DNA of 35,777 bases, taken from Actinomycetota bacterium. GTDB taxonomy: Bacteria; Actinomycetota; Acidimicrobiia; IMCC26256; PALSA-610. Shown one piece after another: positions 1 through 7,043 of the stretch (the stretch's first letter is position 1; each line of letters opens with the position of its first letter). Location: assembly GCA_003134555.1 (NCBI GenBank), contig PLBO01000129.1, positions 1 to 35,777 on the forward strand, read 5' to 3'. A program made the translations under genes and the position numbers. Under the pieces are notes generated by a model. That model searched no databases. It was not told where the DNA came from and was given only the letters and a program-made list of their open reading frames with translations.

Positions 1-8
1 GATAATTC

Positions 9-956
9 CTAGTTATCGCGCCCGAACGACCTCCCCAGAACGTCCGCATCGGACACGACCCGCTTGAGGGCGTGGTCCGAGACGTGGGTATATAGCTCCG
101 TGGTGCTGAGGCTGGCATGGCCTAGGAGCCGCTGAACGTAACGGATGTCAACGCCGGCCTCGATCAACTGGGTGGCAGCGGTGTGCCGAAGCATGTGCGG
201 AGTGACGCGATGTCCCAAGCCCGCCTCGCTGCCAGCCTTCAGGAGTCTTGAACGCATCGCTGGTGCCGTGAGCGGTGCGCCATGGCAGTTGAACAGCAGG
301 CGATCGTGTTGAACCTGGAGAGTTGAACGCGTCGTCACGTAGGCGGTCGCGAGACTCGAGATCCAGTCGTTGGTGAGATAGACCTGCCGCTCGCGGTGGC
401 CTTTGCCCACCACCCGCAGGTTGCGACCTCGCAGGTCTGCGTCGCGCTCGCGGAGATTCACCACCTCGCCTACGCGCAGGCCGGTCGCCACCATTAGCGC
501 AACCGCCAGGAGCGTCGTCGCCGCGTCCGGCCGCAGGAGAACGGCCTCAGGGATGTGATCGCGACTCACAGCGGCAGCCTCGCGGAGTGACCGGAGAAGC
601 TGATCGAGATCATGGTTAGGCACCAACCGCGGCAGCTGTCGAGACCGCCCAAGACTCAGGGTCATGCCGGCCCATGGATCGACTTCCAACAGCTGACGCG
701 ACTGCAGCCAGATACAGAAGCCCCGGAGACCGGAAGTTCGTCGTCTGATGGATCTCGATGCGAGGCCCGAGGCGCGCAGCTCCTCGACGAAAGCCAGAAG
801 GTTTCCGCCGTCGATGCGCTCGACGCACGCCCGCTCTCCGAGATACTTCTCGAATGCTGCGATATCGCTGTCGTAGGCCCGAATCGTATGAGGCGACAGG
901 TCGCGTGTCGCCAGAAGCCATCGGATGTAGCGCTCTCGCGCCTGGCAGAGCTGCAT
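9..956 (-). CDS. Tyrosine recombinase / integrase (XerC/D-like)
   Basis: Site-specific tyrosine recombinase, 315 aa, expected to cut and rejoin DNA through a covalent phosphotyrosine. An N-terminal SAM-like core-binding domain (about residues 5-95) precedes the catalytic domain. All catalytic residues are visible (numbered from the ATG at 956): Arg161 in ATGLRVGEV, Lys185 in VVGKGHRER, His254-x-x-Arg257 in HMLRH, His280 in LLGHAS and nucleophile Tyr289 in TELYTHV. I chose the ATG at 956 because AAAGGTGA lies five bases upstream; a longer GTG reading from 1007 adds 17 basic residues but lacks a comparable site. The gene looks intact. It sits at the edge of a region holding two integrase fragments and a transposase scrap, so it probably serves an integrated element, although a chromosomal Xer-type role cannot be excluded. 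Confidence 0.93.
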   Translation of the reverse strand: MQLCQARERYIRWLLATRDLSPHTIRAYDSDIAAFEKYLGERACVERIDGGNLLAFVEELRASGLASRSIRRRTSGLRGFCIWLQSRQLLEVDPWAGMTLSLGRSRQLPRLVPNHDLDQLLRSLREAAAVSRDHIPEAVLLRPDAATTLLAVALMVATGLRVGEVVNLRERDADLRGRNLRVVGKGHRERQVYLTNDWISSLATAYVTTRSTLQVQHDRLLFNCHGAPLTAPAMRSRLLKAGSEAGLGHRVTPHMLRHTAATQLIEAGVDIRYVQRLLGHASLSTTELYTHVSDHALKRVVSDADVLGRSFGRDN

Positions 957-961
957 CTTGG

Positions 962-969
962 TCACCTTT
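962..969 (-). promoter_or_regulatory. Ribosome binding site that decides the integrase start
   Basis: On the minus strand AAAGGTGA is followed by CCAAG and then the ATG at 956. This Shine-Dalgarno match at normal spacing favours the shorter, 315-aa integrase over the GTG start at 1007. Confidence 0.7.
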
Positions 970-1100
970 CGCAAGCCGGTGACCTGGATTCGGCGCAACG
1001 GGCGCACCCTTGAGACGCCTTGTCACCAGCACGGGGTCGCGATCGACGACCTTCGGGTTGTCGACCCCGGCGACACCCACGCTGATCTGCTCCGATCGAC

Positions 1101-1124
1101 GTCTTCTACCGATGTCTTCTACCG
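1101..1124. repeat. Two near-tandem copies of GTCTTCTACCG
   Basis: GTCTTCTACCG occurs at 1101-1111 and 1114-1124, a 13-base period. The pair lies in the 204-bp gap between the divergent integrase (start 956) and the arm-domain fragment (start 1161). Position and spacing would suit a small operator or a recombinase accessory site; function is inference only. Confidence 0.5.
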
Positions 1125-1160
1125 GCCGCGCACCGGGCAGGCCGGAAGGAGAACGTCGGA

Positions 1161-1559
1161 ATGAAGGGCTACGTCGTCCGCAAAGGCAATCAGCACTACG
1201 CGGTCATCTACGAGGGACGCGATCCCGTTACCGGACGCGAACGGCGCCGCTGGCATCCGGCCGGACCGAATCGTGACGAGGCCGACGCGCTCGCCGCGCA
1301 GCTCGCCAGCGAACGCATGCGCGACCCCGCGATGCGGCGAAGCTCTTCGGGGACGGCGTCACACGCCGGCTCCGAACCTCGAAGACCGGTTTCGCGCACG
1401 CGCATCTTCGACAACGGCTCACAGAGACCGCCTTCGAACAACGGTGTGACAGACTCCTTGCTCTTGCGCATGAATCATGACGTGGACACAGGCCGATCAG
1501 ACACGGGAGGGCCTAACCGAGTCCGGTGGACCAATACTCAGCAATCTGCTCGCGGCTAG
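1161..1559 (+). pseudogene. Integrase arm-binding (N-terminal) domain fragment, copy 1
   Basis: The first 50 or so residues read like the N-terminal arm-DNA-binding domain of phage-type tyrosine integrases: MKGYVVRKGNQHYAVIYEG, then RDPVTGRERRRWHPAG and an EADALAAQLASE helix. The following residues (about 55-132) are low in hydrophobics, rich in Ser/Arg and match nothing I recognise, and no core-binding or catalytic domain follows. I read this as the 5' stub of a lost integrase gene rather than a working enzyme. AAGGAGA lies eight bases before the ATG, so the stub may still be translated. Bases 1170-1235 closely resemble 4953-5018. An excisionase-like DNA-binding role for the short product is a less likely alternative. 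The 3' part overlaps the end of the opposing gene at 1513. Confidence 0.65.
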
Positions 1560-2835
1560 AGGTCTTGGGGGCAAAACGCGGGGCACCCGCAAGGAGGCCC
1601 CGCGCCTCTCCAGGATCAACCTTGAACCAGGTATCCGAGCTGGACACGTCTCGCTCTTCAATCCAGCGACTTGGTCTGGGCATGGACACGCGAGAAAGAA
1701 GCCTCAACTTAAGGAACTTCGTTGAAGCGGCAAGGCCCAAGCCTCCGCCCGCGGCGGCCGCGCCGATCGCGATCGCCGCAGGCGGCGCCAGAACCGTTGT
1801 CACAACACCGCCGACTGCAAGGACGACACCGACCGCCATTGAGACGTTCTCGCCGGGTCCGAACACCTTAATGAGCGCCTTCCCGTATGCGTCGGCCACT
1901 TCACGCATCTGCTTCCGGTTGACTCCCCTCCCTGTGTAGTAACGATCGAGAGACGCCCTGAACTCAATCTTGGCTAAATAGACGTCGGAGTTGTAGTCCG
2001 TGAAGTCGTCCAGGCGCTCCCAGCTGCCACCAACTGCTCGAGACACGAGCGCATCGCGCGGAACAAAGAACTTGATCGGTTCACGGCGTCGAGACGGGAG
2101 CTCACCTACCGATGCGTCCATTGATTGGAGCAACCGGGCAGCAGGTGCCTGAATCCGCAGCGAATCAGTCTCAGAGGAGAGCAAAGATCCCCACATGTAG
2201 TTGTAGGACTCGTGGGCCGCGAGCATGAGACTCCGCTTTGCCGTAGGCGACAGCCACGACGCGGCGGTTACGGCCGCTTCCCATGACCGACGACTATCGA
2301 TCGTCTCTCCGAACTGGCGCTCGAACCGAGCGACCTCAACCGCAAGGTCCGGCTGACTCCTCGGAAGTGCATCGAGCGCTCTCGCGGCCAACTGCTTATA
2401 GACGTAATTCGTCTGAATCGGTGGCCAGTCTCGCCAACAACGCGATTTGCGCTTTACGAGGTCAGACGACCAGCGTTGTAGCTCGGGCTCGAACTTCTCC
2501 TCATACCACGGATCACCAAGCAGAGTGGTCGCACTCGGTATGCCCTCTCGGTGCATGAAGTCAGCGAGCTTCTCTATCGAGTGTTCATACCGCGTGAGAA
2601 TCTGGACGAATCCGTTGGTAACTAGGCGTCGGAAGGGACTCTTCTTATCGTTAAGAATCGCGGATTGCACCGCTGGATTCAGTACGACGTGACCATCATT
2701 GATGACCAACTCATCGCCGAACAGCACAGTGCTGACTAGATGACTATTCAATTGCTTCAACGTCTTGATCGGGCTCCCAATGCCATGGTCGATCGCGAAA
2801 TCGTCAACGATTCCGCAGTACATCGCGTCCGGCAT
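1513..2835 (-). CDS. Uncharacterised 440-aa protein with hydrophobic C-terminal segment
   Basis: I do not recognise the family. The reading is clearly coding: even composition, no low-complexity tracts, and the minus-strand start at 2835 is preceded by GGAGGGAGG at seven bases. Residues 1-330 look soluble and largely helical. Residues about 331-371 form a long Gly/Ala/Val-rich hydrophobic stretch (from VSMAVGVVLAVGG to GGGLGLAAS) broken by Pro-Pro, which suits two short membrane-inserting helices; a basic patch (KFLKLRLLSR) and a polar tail follow. It stands alone between integrase fragment 1 and the transposase scrap. A soluble sensor part plus a late helical hairpin is seen in several membrane-acting defence effectors, but that comparison is only architectural. 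Confidence 0.8.
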   Translation of the reverse strand: MPDAMYCGIVDDFAIDHGIGSPIKTLKQLNSHLVSTVLFGDELVINDGHVVLNPAVQSAILNDKKSPFRRLVTNGFVQILTRYEHSIEKLADFMHREGIPSATTLLGDPWYEEKFEPELQRWSSDLVKRKSRCWRDWPPIQTNYVYKQLAARALDALPRSQPDLAVEVARFERQFGETIDSRRSWEAAVTAASWLSPTAKRSLMLAAHESYNYMWGSLLSSETDSLRIQAPAARLLQSMDASVGELPSRRREPIKFFVPRDALVSRAVGGSWERLDDFTDYNSDVYLAKIEFRASLDRYYTGRGVNRKQMREVADAYGKALIKVFGPGENVSMAVGVVLAVGGVVTTVLAPPAAIAIGAAAAGGGLGLAASTKFLKLRLLSRVSMPRPSRWIEERDVSSSDTWFKVDPGEARGLLAGAPRFAPKTSSREQIAEYWSTGLG

Positions 2836-2993
2836 CCGTAGCCCTCCCTCCGAACGGGACCAGATTATCCAGTTTGCTCTTCGCTGGCAGCTCCGTTGTC
2901 CGGCCGATTCTCCGACGTTAGGACCATTTATGGGCTACGCGATGAAGCGTCGTTTACGGCCTCGCCTCTTGCCGTGGGGACAGGGTGCCGGGC

Positions 2994-3116
2994 GACGCCG
3001 CAGTGCAGAAGGAGGCGTCGGCGGTAGTTGTTGAAGTTGCGGAAACCGTGCCCGACGCGGTTGACCTTCTTGATCAACAGGTTGATCGCTTCGGTCGGTC
3101 GTGCGAATGGTGGGGC
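2994..3116 (-). pseudogene. ISL3-family transposase, C-terminal remnant
   Basis: The minus-strand frame contains RPTEAINLLIKKVNRVGHGF followed by RNFNNYRRRLLLHCGV. This is the characteristic end of the DDE transposases of the IS204/IS1001/IS1096/IS1165 (ISL3) group, including the last catalytic Glu in PTEAINLL. The match fades upstream of about 3116, and no catalytic Asp region, start or terminal inverted repeats are recognisable nearby. Only about 40 codons of a transposase normally around 400 aa survive, so it cannot be active. It shows that an insertion sequence once sat between the 440-aa gene and the sigma-factor operon. Confidence 0.75.
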
Positions 3117-3342
3117 GGGCGCTCCGGCCGCGTACGCATCGAGCGTCAGGTGTTGCGGCTGCTCGTGGCGAGCTGTACGAACTCGGAGATCGTCGGCTCG
3201 CATCAGCGGGCAAAGGAACCTGCTCCGAACGACCGTCATCGGGGACACGAGTAGATAGGCGTCCCTAGCGGCCGCGCCGAACCGGTACGGCGAGTACGCC
3301 TGACCTCGGCGGCGCTGTCGCGCGATCCGAAGGCACGCGTGA

Positions 3343-3368
3343 CGATCCCGGCTGCGACACCGGGATCG
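3343..3368 (-). terminator. Hairpin downstream of the sigma-like factor operon
   Basis: CGATCCCGG (3343-3351) and CCGGGATCG (3360-3368) are perfect nine-base complements with an eight-base loop. The hairpin lies about 85 bases past the minus-strand sigma-like gene. No T-run follows, so it would be a U-less terminator of the kind proposed for high-GC Gram-positives, or just a stable hairpin. I see no gene in the rest of 3117-3452. Confidence 0.4.
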
Positions 3369-3452
3369 CTACACGCTTCTGTGAGGAGGCAGTGGCGTCA
3401 GTGCCGTCACGCTCTCCGATTATGAGACGCTCGGCGGTGGTTGCGTGCCAAC

Positions 3453-4049
3453 TTAAGTGTTGGGGTCGTCGATCCGCCCGATCGACTCTCGTACGATCCG
3501 CAGCGCGGCACGTCGTCGCTTGCGCAGCGTCTCCCGGGAGACACTCAGCTTCGCAGCGCTATCGGCAAGGCTGACTTCGTCCATGAAGTGAAGCAGAACT
3601 TCCTGGTAGTTCTGCAAGCCTTCAGGGACGTCCTTGAGGGCGCGTTCCACGACGACCATGTCGGTCACGAAGTCTTCGGGACCAGCCTCGACGTAGGAGG
3701 TGAGTCTCGCCAGGTCCCGCGCTGCCAGCTCGTACCTTGCTTGCTTTCGCACGAACGTGACGGCCGTGTTCTTGACGATGCTGCCCAGGTAGTACTTGAG
3801 GGTCGTTCTGCGGATGCGCCGTTGAAGCGTGCCGTCGCGCAGAATTCGAACGATTCGGATCATCGACTCCTGCACGATGTCTTCCGCCGCGTCCCATGAG
3901 CCGTAGCGGCCAGCGAGGTACAACCAAAGGCCCTTGTTCTTCTCGAGGACCTCCATCAGGAAATCCTCCGAGACCACCTCGTGCTCCGGCACGTCTGCGG
4001 CTTCGGAATAGCTCGTGAAACCCTTCGTAACGCGCTTGTTAGATGACAT
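3453..4049 (-). CDS. Sigma-70-family (ECF-like) sigma factor
   Basis: 198-aa protein with ECF sigma-factor layout. A region-2-like helical domain spans about residues 30-108; SWDAAEDIVQESMIRIVRIL resembles the core-polymerase-binding helix, followed by a basic KNTAVTFVRKQARYE segment. A region-4-like helix-turn-helix covers about 135-190 (VSLADSAAKLSVSRETLRKR) for -35 recognition. The ATG at 4049 lies inside the last codons of the upstream winged-helix gene (11-base overlap), so the two are translationally coupled; a longer in-frame reading to 4313 would run through that gene and is unlikely. It is the last gene of a lipoprotein - winged helix - sigma operon. The region-2 -10 recognition part diverges from typical ECFs, so target promoters cannot be guessed. 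Confidence 0.8.
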   Translation of the reverse strand: MSSNKRVTKGFTSYSEAADVPEHEVVSEDFLMEVLEKNKGLWLYLAGRYGSWDAAEDIVQESMIRIVRILRDGTLQRRIRRTTLKYYLGSIVKNTAVTFVRKQARYELAARDLARLTSYVEAGPEDFVTDMVVVERALKDVPEGLQNYQEVLLHFMDEVSLADSAAKLSVSRETLRKRRRAALRIVRESIGRIDDPNT

Positions 4050-4353
4050 GCTTCGCTGCCGCTGTGCGTACGATGCCGCGGGTCCCGTCCATGGCGACGA
4101 GTCCGCGCCTACGTAGGTTCCCAACCGCCCGACGTACCGACTCGTACTGACTTGCACTCGTCCTCGACGGCGTATAGCGCACGTGCTCGGACCACGCGGC
4201 CCACTCGCGCCAGTCCGCGTCCAGGTGCGGTCGCACCCCGTCGCGCTTGTAAGACGCCCAGAGCGACGCCAGTTCGGACACTCCGAGCGGTTCATCCGCG
4301 AATCGCAGAACAACGAGCACGAACCGTTGAACCTGTCCGGGGCCTCGACTCAT
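4039..4353 (-). CDS. Small winged-helix DNA-binding protein
   Basis: 104 aa. The C-terminal half (ASQYESVRRAVGNLRRRGLV, then AMDGTRGIVR) has the helix-helix-strand pattern of a winged helix; the N-terminal half (FVLVVLRFADEPLGVSELAS) may be a first helix pair. The start overlaps the upstream lipoprotein stop by four bases (ATGA), and the stop lies 11 bases inside the sigma-like gene, so all three are likely made together. A role as transcriptional partner, or as anti-sigma or co-regulator of the sigma-like factor, is inference from position. No membrane segment and no zinc-binding motif of classical anti-sigma factors is present. Confidence 0.7.
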   Translation of the reverse strand: MSRGPGQVQRFVLVVLRFADEPLGVSELASLWASYKRDGVRPHLDADWREWAAWSEHVRYTPSRTSASQYESVRRAVGNLRRRGLVAMDGTRGIVRTAAAKHVI

Positions 4354-4595
4354 GGCGTTACCGGGAGGCCGTGAGGGGACTCCCCCGCTGTCACAGCTGG
4401 CGCCGATTGCGGCGTGGGGTGCGGGACACGTGTCGAGGGGGCCGTCGCGCCCTCCCGGTTATTGCATGTCACTTGCACCGACGGGGACGCCGGCGGGTCT
4501 CCGGACGGGCGCCCGATAAGCGTGCACGAGCTCGCGACTATCGCGACTACCGATGCCACGATCCCGAGACGACGCGCGCTTCTCCCATTCGCCAC
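4350..4595 (-). CDS. Small predicted lipoprotein
   Basis: 81-aa product with a GTG start at 4595. A short basic N-terminus, a hydrophobic core (LGIVASVVAIV) and a lipobox-like ASSC around Cys24 predict a lipid-anchored exported peptide. The remainder is Pro/Ser/Thr-rich with one more Cys (Cys44), like unstructured surface peptides. GAGGAGG lies a few bases upstream of the GTG. It overlaps the next gene (winged-helix protein) by ATGA and heads the operon ending in the sigma-like factor. It could be an envelope sensor part for that regulator, but nothing in its sequence shows this, and the short length keeps confidence moderate. Confidence 0.55.
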   Translation of the reverse strand: MANGRSARRLGIVASVVAIVASSCTLIGRPSGDPPASPSVQVTCNNREGATAPSTRVPHPTPQSAPAVTAGESPHGLPVTP

Positions 4596-4928
4596 GGTGC
4601 CTCCTCTTCACAGAAAACGTGCAGCGTTCCCGGGTGCCTCGGTATTGGGAGCTACCACGCCCGTCGCAGTTGGCGTGGCCGACCGAAGTACACGGTTTGC
4701 CATCCGGACGATACGCCTGACGCGACCAGCAGGCCACGACACTGACCTGCAAACGTTGGGTGAACCACGTCGAAGTGTTGGGAGACCACCTCACCATGGT
4801 CGATGCCCGATCGTTCGACCTTGGCTCATCCTCAGGCGACATTCCCTGACGCTCGGGGTGGGCAGTTGTGCTGCCGCTGGACGGGGCCGAAGGCGCCGTC
4901 CAGCTTGTCGATTGCGTCGCCGGACTCG
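4596..4928. other. Stretch without a supported gene
   Basis: This region lies upstream of the minus-strand lipoprotein operon and should hold its promoter, but no clear -35/-10 pair stands out. A short minus-strand frame (4832-4951, GTG start, beginning MEVATAIIESGDAIDKLDGA after initiator decoding) has coding-like composition and could be a remnant. It is too short (39 codons) to call a gene. Confidence 0.3.
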
Positions 4929-5114
4929 ATGATGGCCGTGGCGACCTCCACTTACGCCGTTCGCAAGGGCAATCAGTACTACGCGGTCATCTACGAGGGA
5001 CGAGATCCGATCACGGGATCAATCGGCCTTCCCGTCGTCGTAACGTCACTTGGCTACATACGCGCAGCGGTGTGGCGATTCCATCTCGACCGAGACCACG
5101 TCGACGCGGACTAA
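4929..5114 (+). pseudogene. Integrase arm-binding domain fragment, copy 2
   Basis: The frame reads STYAVRKGNQYYAVIYEG then RDPITGS, nearly identical to integrase fragment 1 at 1161 (VVRKGNQHYAVIYEG then RDPVTGR). The shared block is 4953-5018 here and 1170-1235 there, in the same orientation. After PITG the similarity stops abruptly and the frame continues through about 30 unrelated residues to a stop at 5114. The apparent start is one of two overlapping ATGs near 4929-4932, without a good ribosome site. Only about 22 codons of the arm domain remain, so this is a scar of a second related integrase gene or of a duplication, not a functional protein. Confidence 0.6.
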
Positions 5115-5164
5115 GCAGAAACCGGCCACAGCTTGTTTCGTGGTAGCGCCAACTCTGCTCGACA

Positions 5165-5683
5165 TCACCTCAATCGTTCGGCACCGAGCCGATCCACGTA
5201 GCGCTCTGCAATTTGCATAGCCACCGCGTCGCCAACTTGCTCGACGTTCGACACTTCATCTACAAGCCGTCGCTCGTAGTCGCGCCGTATCAAGGCACAC
5301 TCGGACACTGCCGCGTCGAGTCGACGAGCGACATCGGTGTCCCCCCGCTATACCAGACGCGCCTCAAGAACAGTCGAATCACCCACGAGGCCAACGATGA
5401 CGAGCGGCTTGATGTCAGATCTCCGCCACCACGAGATCTGTGAGGCGTGAATCTCGGCGAGACACCTACTGCCACTGCGTCGTCGATGATCCGGCGACGA
5501 ACGCCATAGCCCGTAGCGCTCCGTCCCGTAGGGCGAGAACGGCAACATGATATGACCCGACATGACCAACGATTCGAACGAAACAGGAACAACGCCAGAA
5601 ACAAGATCCCTGCCGTCGCTCGATCGAGGCCTTCTCGTGGTCGCGAACTGAAGGTCCGCGAGTTCAGGTCGGAGCCTGTGCAA
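5165..5683 (-). pseudogene. Uncharacterised gene interrupted by an in-frame TAG
   Basis: A minus-strand frame stays open from about 5752 to a TGA at 5165 except for one TAG at 5348-5350. Coding-like sequence lies on both sides in the same frame: DIKPLVIVGLVGDSTVLEAR LV before the stop, and RGDTDVARRLDAAVSE, then VDEVSNVEQVGDAVAMQIAE after it. A single base change (for example TAT or TAC to TAG) would explain this. Possible starts are TTG 5683 or ATG 5563; neither has a good ribosome site. It lies just downstream of the cyclase operon on the same strand and may be its decayed last gene. No family is recognised. It could instead be a 111-residue protein ending at the TAG. Confidence 0.45.
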
Positions 5684-5766
5684 GAGCAGCTCGCAAATGA
5701 TCCTTACAAGCGCCGGAAGGCCCGCAGAGCGCCAATATTCCGAAGGACACCGCTACATCTGGTGTC

Positions 5767-6720
5767 TCAGTAGAACCCGCCGCGATGTACGGGATCCATG
5801 ACGGATAGCTGCTTGTTCTCGCAAAACGCGTCGCAGCCCGCGGACAGGATGCAGTGACTTCCATCAGAAGCGACGTATTCCGAGCCACGACCGAGAAGGC
5901 GTTGCGCGCCGAGGCATCCCGGTTCGTAGCGGCCGCAGTAACTACGGCCGAATTGCCACAGAATGAAGTTCAGCTCTGGTGGTAGGACTCCGGACTTCAA
6001 CGCGAATAGTTCGAGACACTCCTTCACGGCAGACCGAAGGGAGAAATCCTCCTTCGCAGACATGTGCGCGCGGGTCTGTAGCTTCGGTGCAAGTGACGAC
6101 TCTGGATCGACGACAACCCACCCGACTCGCAAGCTAAGTCGAACGATATGGCGGTCAATCGCGAAAGGAATCGCCTTCGCCACGGCGGACGATGTGACGT
6201 AGCGCTGCATGAAAAGGCGTTGTAGAAACAGCGCGGGCTTCTTCTGCAACGGATCATCAGCGAACACCGGGAACGACCCCAACCAAACGAGCGCTTCCTT
6301 CACAGCCTCGGGCTCCGCGGCTGCGTCCGTGAGCGCCGACACTGTTGACCGCCAGGACGTACCGACTAGATGCTGAAAGTTCTTCCGCACTAGATCTGCG
6401 AGCTTCGTCGGATCGTCCTTGTTCTTAGGATCCGGAGACACAGCAAAGATCCTTGCCGCGTCCTTCGTCGTCCAACCAGCGAGGGTGTCTGGAAGAAACG
6501 ATGTTTGATCGGCCATCAGCTCTCGTTTAAGCCGCGCGACCATGAGATCTTCGTTCAGCGCGTGTGAGAGCGTGCTCACCATCAGTTCCATGACGGAGGC
6601 AACATATGGATCTTTGCCCCAAGAATGCGGCTCAGGTAGAACCGATGCACGAACGAGCGCCGGTATCGACGATTGTGCGTCCGACGCTACCTTCGCCCGT
6701 GCAACCCGAACCTCCGTCAT
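5767..6720 (-). CDS. HhH-GPD (DNA glycosylase-like) protein with C-terminal cysteine cluster
   Basis: 317 aa. The C-terminal half resembles the HhH-GPD base-excision glycosylase fold (Nth/MutY/AlkA). PFAIDRHIVRLSLRVGWV (about 185-202) matches the P-V-D-T-H segment carrying the catalytic Asp (here Asp189), and ILWQFGRSYCGRYEPGC (about 253-269) matches the helix leading into the 4Fe-4S loop. Cysteines fall at 262, 269, 290, 296 and 300. C-x6-C and C-x5-C match Nth/MutY, but the usual C-x2-C gap is widened to 20 residues. No helix-hairpin-helix with the Nth lyase Lys is evident, so a monofunctional glycosylase or a non-catalytic DNA binder is possible. The N-terminal 120 residues are unrecognised. 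ATGA overlap with the upstream 108-aa gene ties it to the cyclase operon. Confidence 0.6.
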   Translation of the reverse strand: MTEVRVARAKVASDAQSSIPALVRASVLPEPHSWGKDPYVASVMELMVSTLSHALNEDLMVARLKRELMADQTSFLPDTLAGWTTKDAARIFAVSPDPKNKDDPTKLADLVRKNFQHLVGTSWRSTVSALTDAAAEPEAVKEALVWLGSFPVFADDPLQKKPALFLQRLFMQRYVTSSAVAKAIPFAIDRHIVRLSLRVGWVVVDPESSLAPKLQTRAHMSAKEDFSLRSAVKECLELFALKSGVLPPELNFILWQFGRSYCGRYEPGCLGAQRLLGRGSEYVASDGSHCILSAGCDAFCENKQLSVMDPVHRGGFY

Positions 6721-7043
6721 CCCTTCTTCGCTCTCACTTCGTCAAACTGCATACGCTCAAGCCGAATCCGATACACATACAGGTCCTGTGCAACGAGGTC
6801 ATCAGCGAGGCTCCTCAGCTGCTGCTCCAGCAGCTTCTCGTCATCGCTGTTGCGGGTCAGAAGAATGTCGTCCGCGCCCGTACCTGTCTTCTTGTTGCGT
6901 GAACTCTTGCGAAAGCGACGACGCCGCGCGATCTCCACGACGTCTTCGACGCGGCCAGACTGGCACGTTAGGAACAGATGTGCCTCATATCGCCGCTCCG
7001 TGCCCGCAGCACGACTCTGAAACCCTGATGAACCCTTACTCAT
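6717..7043 (-). CDS. Uncharacterised 108-aa protein of the cyclase operon
   Basis: Short soluble protein of no family I recognise. Layout: a polar N-terminus, a predicted strand (YEAHLFLTCQS), a strongly basic linker around residues 40-55 (RRRRFRKSSRNKKTG), and a C-terminal amphipathic helix-strand region (EKLLEQQLRSLADDLVAQDL, then YVYRIRLERM). It overlaps both neighbours by four bases (ATGA at 7040-7043 and 6717-6720), so it is almost certainly translated with the cyclase and the glycosylase-like protein. A basic, compact partner suits nucleic-acid binding or bridging of the other two, but that is inference only. Confidence 0.7.
   Translation of the reverse strand: MSKGSSGFQSRAAGTERRYEAHLFLTCQSGRVEDVVEIARRRRFRKSSRNKKTGTGADDILLTRNSDDEKLLEQQLRSLADDLVAQDLYVYRIRLERMQFDEVRAKKG

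Noticed and set aside
2985-3254. Plus-strand frames of 76-89 codons
   Set aside because: They are antisense to the ISL3 transposase remnant, whose C-terminal motifs are unmistakable.
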